Positions 60,553 through 64,000 of a stretch of 64,000 nucleotides of DNA are shown here, piece after piece. Location of the stretch: contig NZ_CP012264.1 in assembly GCF_001277255.1 (NCBI RefSeq), forward strand, positions 744,001 to 808,000, written 5' to 3'. The notes beneath the pieces are model-generated. The model was not told the DNA's origin. It saw only the letters and a list, made by a program, of their open reading frames with translations, and did not search any database. The position numbers and the translations under genes are program-made. Within the stretch, counting starts at the first letter, position 1, and each line of letters opens with the position of its first letter. Origin of the DNA: Cronobacter condimenti 1330 (GTDB lineage Bacteria > Pseudomonadota > Gammaproteobacteria > Enterobacterales > Enterobacteriaceae).

Positions 60553-61805
60553 TTAAGGCGACGGACAGAAAACTGGTAGTTGGACTGGAGATTGGCACCG
60601 CGAAGGTCGCCGCTTTGGTAGGGGAAGTTCTGCCCGACGGTATGATTAATATCATTGGCGTGGGGAGCTGTCCGTCCCGCGGGATGGATAAAGGCGGCGT
60701 CAACGATCTGGAGTCCGTGGTGAAGTGCGTACAGCGCGCGATAGACCAGGCGGAACTGATGGCAGATTGCCAGATTTCTTCGGTCTACCTGGCACTTTCC
60801 GGCAAGCATATTAGCTGCCAGAACGAGATAGGTATGGTGCCTATCTCCGAAGAGGAAGTGACGCAGGAAGATGTTGAAAATGTTGTCCATACCGCAAAAT
60901 CAGTACGCGTTCGTGATGAACATCGCGTATTGCATGTGATTCCTCAGGAATACGCTATTGATTACCAGGAAGGGATTAAAAACCCGGTAGGCTTATCGGG
61001 CGTTCGCATGCAGGCGAAAGTACATTTAATCACCTGTCACAACGACATGGCGAAAAACATCGTCAAGGCAGTGGAACGTTGTGGCCTGAAAGTTGACCAA
61101 CTCATTTTCGCGGGCCTGGCGGCCAGTTATTCCGTATTAACGGAAGACGAGCGTGAGCTAGGTGTCTGCGTCGTGGATATTGGCGGTGGTACAATGGATA
61201 TCGCGGTTTATACCGGCGGTGCATTGCGCCACACTAAAGTGATTCCTTATGCTGGCAACGTAGTGACGAGCGATATTGCGTATGCCTTTGGTACGCCGCC
61301 GAGCGATGCCGAGGCGATTAAAGTGCGCCACGGTTGTGCGCTGGGTTCGCTGGTCGGTAAAGACGAGAGCGTTGAAGTGCCGAGCGTGGGTGGTCGTCCG
61401 CCGCGCAGCCTGCAGCGCCAGACGCTCGCAGAAGTGATTGAGCCGCGCTATACCGAGCTACTTAATCTGGTAAACGAAGAAATTCTGCAGTTGCAGGAGC
61501 AGCTTCGCCAGCAAGGTGTGAAACATCATCTCGCAGCGGGGATTGTATTAACCGGCGGCGCGGCGCAAATTGAAGGTCTGGCAGCGTGCGCGCAGCGGGT
61601 GTTCCATACGCAGGTGCGTATTGGACAGCCTTTGAATATTACTGGCCTTACCGATTACGCCCAGGAGCCTTATTACTCTACGGCGGTGGGTTTACTGCAT
61701 TATGGTAAAGAATCGCATCTTAGCGGTGAGGCAGAAGTGGAAAAACGAACTTCAGTCGGCTCGTGGATCAAACGGATCAACAGCTGGCTGCGAAAAGAGT
61801 TTTAA
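60549..61805 (+). CDS. ftsA: Cell division protein FtsA
   Basis: FtsA is the actin-like ATPase that ties FtsZ filaments to the membrane. The 418 residues are nearly identical to E. coli FtsA (420): VGLEIGTAKVAALVG, the 1C domain, VVDIGGGTMDIAVYTGG, and LTGGAAQIEGLA. The C-terminal amphipathic membrane helix GSWIKRINSWLRKEF is kept. Two residues are missing in the linker just before it (EKRTSVGSW against EKRVTASVGSW). It ends 63 bp before ftsZ. Confidence 0.98.
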   Translation: MIKATDRKLVVGLEIGTAKVAALVGEVLPDGMINIIGVGSCPSRGMDKGGVNDLESVVKCVQRAIDQAELMADCQISSVYLALSGKHISCQNEIGMVPISEEEVTQEDVENVVHTAKSVRVRDEHRVLHVIPQEYAIDYQEGIKNPVGLSGVRMQAKVHLITCHNDMAKNIVKAVERCGLKVDQLIFAGLAASYSVLTEDERELGVCVVDIGGGTMDIAVYTGGALRHTKVIPYAGNVVTSDIAYAFGTPPSDAEAIKVRHGCALGSLVGKDESVEVPSVGGRPPRSLQRQTLAEVIEPRYTELLNLVNEEILQLQEQLRQQGVKHHLAAGIVLTGGAAQIEGLAACAQRVFHTQVRIGQPLNITGLTDYAQEPYYSTAVGLLHYGKESHLSGEAEVEKRTSVGSWIKRINSWLRKEF

Positions 61806-61868
61806 TTTTTTTCAGAGACCGGACAAAATTAGCGGTCTCAGGCGAAAGGCACAAAACGGAGAGACATT

Positions 61869-63020
61869 ATGTTTGAACCTATGGAACTGACCAACGACGC
61901 GGTGATTAAAGTCATCGGCGTCGGTGGCGGCGGCGGTAACGCCGTAGAACATATGGTGCGCGAGCGCATCGAAGGCGTGGAGTTCTTCGCAGTAAACACC
62001 GATGCCCAGGCCCTGCGTAAAACGGCAGTTGGCCAGACTATCCAGATTGGTAGCGGCATCACAAAAGGTTTGGGTGCTGGCGCAAACCCGGAAGTGGGTC
62101 GTAACGCGGCAGAAGAAGACCGTGAAGCGTTGCGTGCTGCATTAGATGGCGCAGACATGGTGTTTATCGCAGCCGGTATGGGTGGCGGTACTGGTACCGG
62201 TGCGGCACCGGTAGTGGCTGAAGTGGCGAAAGACCTCGGCATTCTGACCGTGGCTGTTGTGACTAAGCCTTTTAATTTTGAAGGCAAGAAGCGTATGGCT
62301 TTTGCCGAACAGGGTATTGCCGAACTCTCCCGTCATGTCGATTCCCTGATTACCATCCCTAACGACAAGTTGCTGAAAGTACTGGGTCGTGGGATTTCCC
62401 TGCTGGACGCGTTTGGCGCGGCTAATGATGTGCTGAAAGGTGCAGTGCAGGGTATCGCCGAGCTGATTACTCGTCCGGGCCTGATGAACGTCGACTTTGC
62501 GGACGTGCGTACCGTGATGTCTGAAATGGGCTACGCCATGATGGGTTCCGGCGTTGCAAGCGGCGAAGACCGTGCGGAAGAAGCGGCCGAAATGGCTATT
62601 TCCAGCCCGCTGCTTGAAGATATCGATCTGTCCGGCGCACGTGGCGTTCTGGTCAACATTACCGCTGGCTTCGATCTGCGTCTGGATGAATTCGAAACTG
62701 TGGGTAACACCATTCGTGCTTTTGCATCGGATAATGCGACCGTGGTAATCGGTACGTCTCTCGACCCGGATATGAACGACGAACTGCGAGTGACCGTTGT
62801 TGCGACCGGTATCGGCATGGATAAACGTCCGGAAATTACGCTGGTGACCAATAAACAAGCGCAGCAGCCAGCAATGGATCGTTACCAGCAGCACGGCATG
62901 GCGCCGCTGACGCAAGAGCAGAAACCTGCTTCTAAAGTGGTGAATGACCCGACGCCGCAGACCGCGAAAGAGCCAGATTATCTGGATATTCCGGCGTTTC
63001 TGCGCAAGCAGGCTGATTAA
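61869..63020 (+). CDS. ftsZ: Cell division GTPase FtsZ
   Basis: FtsZ is the tubulin-like GTPase that forms the division ring. The 383 residues equal E. coli. The N-terminal GVGGGGGNAVEHM and the GTP signature GMGGGTGTGAAPVVA (about residues 105-118) are intact, as are the T7-loop residues (NVDFADVRTVM). A variable linker rich in Q and P precedes the conserved C-terminal peptide YLDIPAFLRKQAD, which binds FtsA and ZipA. GGAGAG lies 6 bp before the ATG. Confidence 0.99.
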   Translation: MFEPMELTNDAVIKVIGVGGGGGNAVEHMVRERIEGVEFFAVNTDAQALRKTAVGQTIQIGSGITKGLGAGANPEVGRNAAEEDREALRAALDGADMVFIAAGMGGGTGTGAAPVVAEVAKDLGILTVAVVTKPFNFEGKKRMAFAEQGIAELSRHVDSLITIPNDKLLKVLGRGISLLDAFGAANDVLKGAVQGIAELITRPGLMNVDFADVRTVMSEMGYAMMGSGVASGEDRAEEAAEMAISSPLLEDIDLSGARGVLVNITAGFDLRLDEFETVGNTIRAFASDNATVVIGTSLDPDMNDELRVTVVATGIGMDKRPEITLVTNKQAQQPAMDRYQQHGMAPLTQEQKPASKVVNDPTPQTAKEPDYLDIPAFLRKQAD

Positions 63021-63034
63021 GAATAAGCCGGAAG

Positions 63035-63063
63035 TTGGGCATATTCGCTCTTTGTGCTAAAAT
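63035..63063 (+). promoter_or_regulatory. Probable lpxC promoter
   Basis: TTGGGC (63035-63040), 17 bp, then TAAAAT (63058-63063). It starts 15 bp after the ftsZ stop and lies about 60 bp before lpxC, whose leader (GTACACT..AATTTGGCGAGAT) resembles that of E. coli. Confidence 0.5.
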
Positions 63064-63121
63064 GCCCCACCGGTTGTGATGTACACTATCGGTAAGGTGA
63101 ATAATTTGGCGAGATTATACG

Positions 63122-64000
63122 ATGATCAAACAAAGGACTCTTAAACGTATCGTTCAGGCGACTGGCGTCGGTTTGCATACCGGCAAAAAAGTCACCCTGA
63201 CGCTGCGCCCTGCGCCGGCAAATACCGGGGTCATCTATCGTCGCACCGACTTGAATCCTCCGGTAGATTTCCCGGCCGATGCCAAATCTGTGCGTGATAC
63301 CATGCTCTGTACTTGCCTGGTAAATGAGCATGATGTGCGGATTTCTACTGTCGAGCACTTGAATGCCGCGCTGGCAGGTCTCGGGATCGATAACATTGTC
63401 GTCGAAGTAGACGCGCCTGAAATTCCAATTATGGATGGCAGCGCTGCGCCGTTTGTCTATCTGCTATTAGACGCAGGTATTGATGAATTGAACGTTGCGA
63501 AAAAATTCGTACGTATCAAAGATACGGTGCGTGTTGAAGACGGTGATAAGTGGGCGGAATTCAAACCCTATAACGGTTTTTCGCTGGACTTCACCATCGA
63601 TTTCAACCATCCGGCGATTGATGCAAGCAATCAGCGCTACTGCATGAATTTTTCTGCAGACGCGTTTATGCGACAGATTAGCCGCGCCCGTACTTTTGGC
63701 TTCATGCGCGATATCGAATATCTGCAGTCCCGTGGTTTGTGCCTGGGCGGTAGCTTCGATTGTGCCATCGTTGTTGACGATTATCGCGTACTGAACGAAG
63801 ACGGTCTGCGTTTTGAAGACGAATTTGTTCGTCACAAAATGCTGGATGCGATTGGTGACCTGTTTATGTGTGGCCATAACATTATCGGCGCGTTTACCGC
63901 CTATAAATCAGGCCATGCGCTGAACAACAAACTGCTTCAGGCGGTTCTGGCAAAACAGGAAGCCTGGGAATACGTCACCTATGAAGACGAGGCTGAATTG
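63122..64000 (+). CDS. lpxC: UDP-3-O-acyl-GlcNAc deacetylase, 5' part (runs off window)
   Basis: LpxC removes the acetyl group from UDP-3-O-acyl-N-acetylglucosamine, the committed step of lipid A synthesis. In enteric bacteria its level is set by FtsH proteolysis. The 293 codons present lack only about 12 residues of the usual 305. Zinc ligands are visible: the His of TVEHLNAALAG (about 79) and the His and Asp of RHKMLDAIGDL (about 238 and 242). Other motifs are GLHTGKKVTLTLRPA and RARTFGFMRDIEYL. The FtsH degradation signal at the C-terminal end is outside the window. Confidence 0.98.
   Translation, partial: MIKQRTLKRIVQATGVGLHTGKKVTLTLRPAPANTGVIYRRTDLNPPVDFPADAKSVRDTMLCTCLVNEHDVRISTVEHLNAALAGLGIDNIVVEVDAPEIPIMDGSAAPFVYLLLDAGIDELNVAKKFVRIKDTVRVEDGDKWAEFKPYNGFSLDFTIDFNHPAIDASNQRYCMNFSADAFMRQISRARTFGFMRDIEYLQSRGLCLGGSFDCAIVVDDYRVLNEDGLRFEDEFVRHKMLDAIGDLFMCGHNIIGAFTAYKSGHALNNKLLQAVLAKQEAWEYVTYEDEAEL

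Noticed and set aside
1..64000. CRISPR arrays, prophage, insertion sequences, tRNA or rRNA genes
   Set aside because: Looked for spaced repeats, transposase-like frames and tRNA-like cloverleafs and saw none. Gene order is essentially the enteric backbone.

Overview
This 64 kb window is chromosomal DNA of an enteric gammaproteobacterium (Enterobacteriaceae). Almost every gene is a close full-length relative of an Escherichia coli gene and follows the E. coli order from carB to lpxC. The sequence looks moderately GC-rich, and the accessory content differs from E. coli: there is no caiTABCDE/fixABCX block between carB and kefF, three small lipoprotein genes sit there instead, and a LysE-type exporter lies between kefC and folA. 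A Cronobacter-like or closely related genus is my best guess. That is an inference from gene content, not a placement. I see no phage, insertion sequence, CRISPR array, tRNA or rRNA.

Layout. 1-7 kb: the 3' part of carB, three lipoprotein genes, and kefFC (glutathione-gated potassium efflux). 7-20 kb: a LysE exporter, folA, then the leftward surA-pdxA-rsmA-apaG-apaH cluster with lptD upstream, divergent djlA, and leftward rluA and rapA. 20-28 kb: the SOS polymerase gene polB, the araBAD operon and divergent araC with a complete regulatory region (araI1/I2, CRP site, araO1, araO2). 28-32 kb: yabI (DedA family) and thiBPQ under a TPP riboswitch. 32-35 kb: the sugar-phosphate stress locus sgrR / sgrS-sgrT / setA. 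35-45 kb: leuDCBA with its attenuator leader peptide leuL, then leuO, ilvIH and cra. 45-64 kb: the dcw cluster mraZ-rsmH-ftsL-ftsI-murE-murF-mraY-murD-ftsW-murG-murC-ddlB-ftsQ-ftsA-ftsZ, followed by lpxC, which runs off the window.

The genes fall into four groups. One is envelope biogenesis and division (lptD, surA, dcw cluster, lpxC). One is branched-chain amino acid synthesis (leuABCD, leuO, ilvIH). One is carbohydrate use and its control (ara, sgr, cra). The last is cofactor and nucleotide metabolism (carB, folA, pdxA, thiBPQ, apaH). Several cis-acting RNA or DNA elements are directly readable: the TPP aptamer, the leu attenuator, SgrS, the ara operators, a LexA box at polB, and MraZ boxes.

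I found no clearly new multi-gene system. The items most worth a second look are these: the lipoprotein island with a possible orphan immunity lipoprotein (2.7-4.4 kb); the araBAD terminator whose loop holds the polB -10 box next to a LexA site; a 15-bp tandem duplication inside polB; a diverged SgrT with a one-base change beside the SgrS pairing core; a 12-bp inverted repeat bracketing the yabI leader; and a possible small membrane protein in the mraZ leader.
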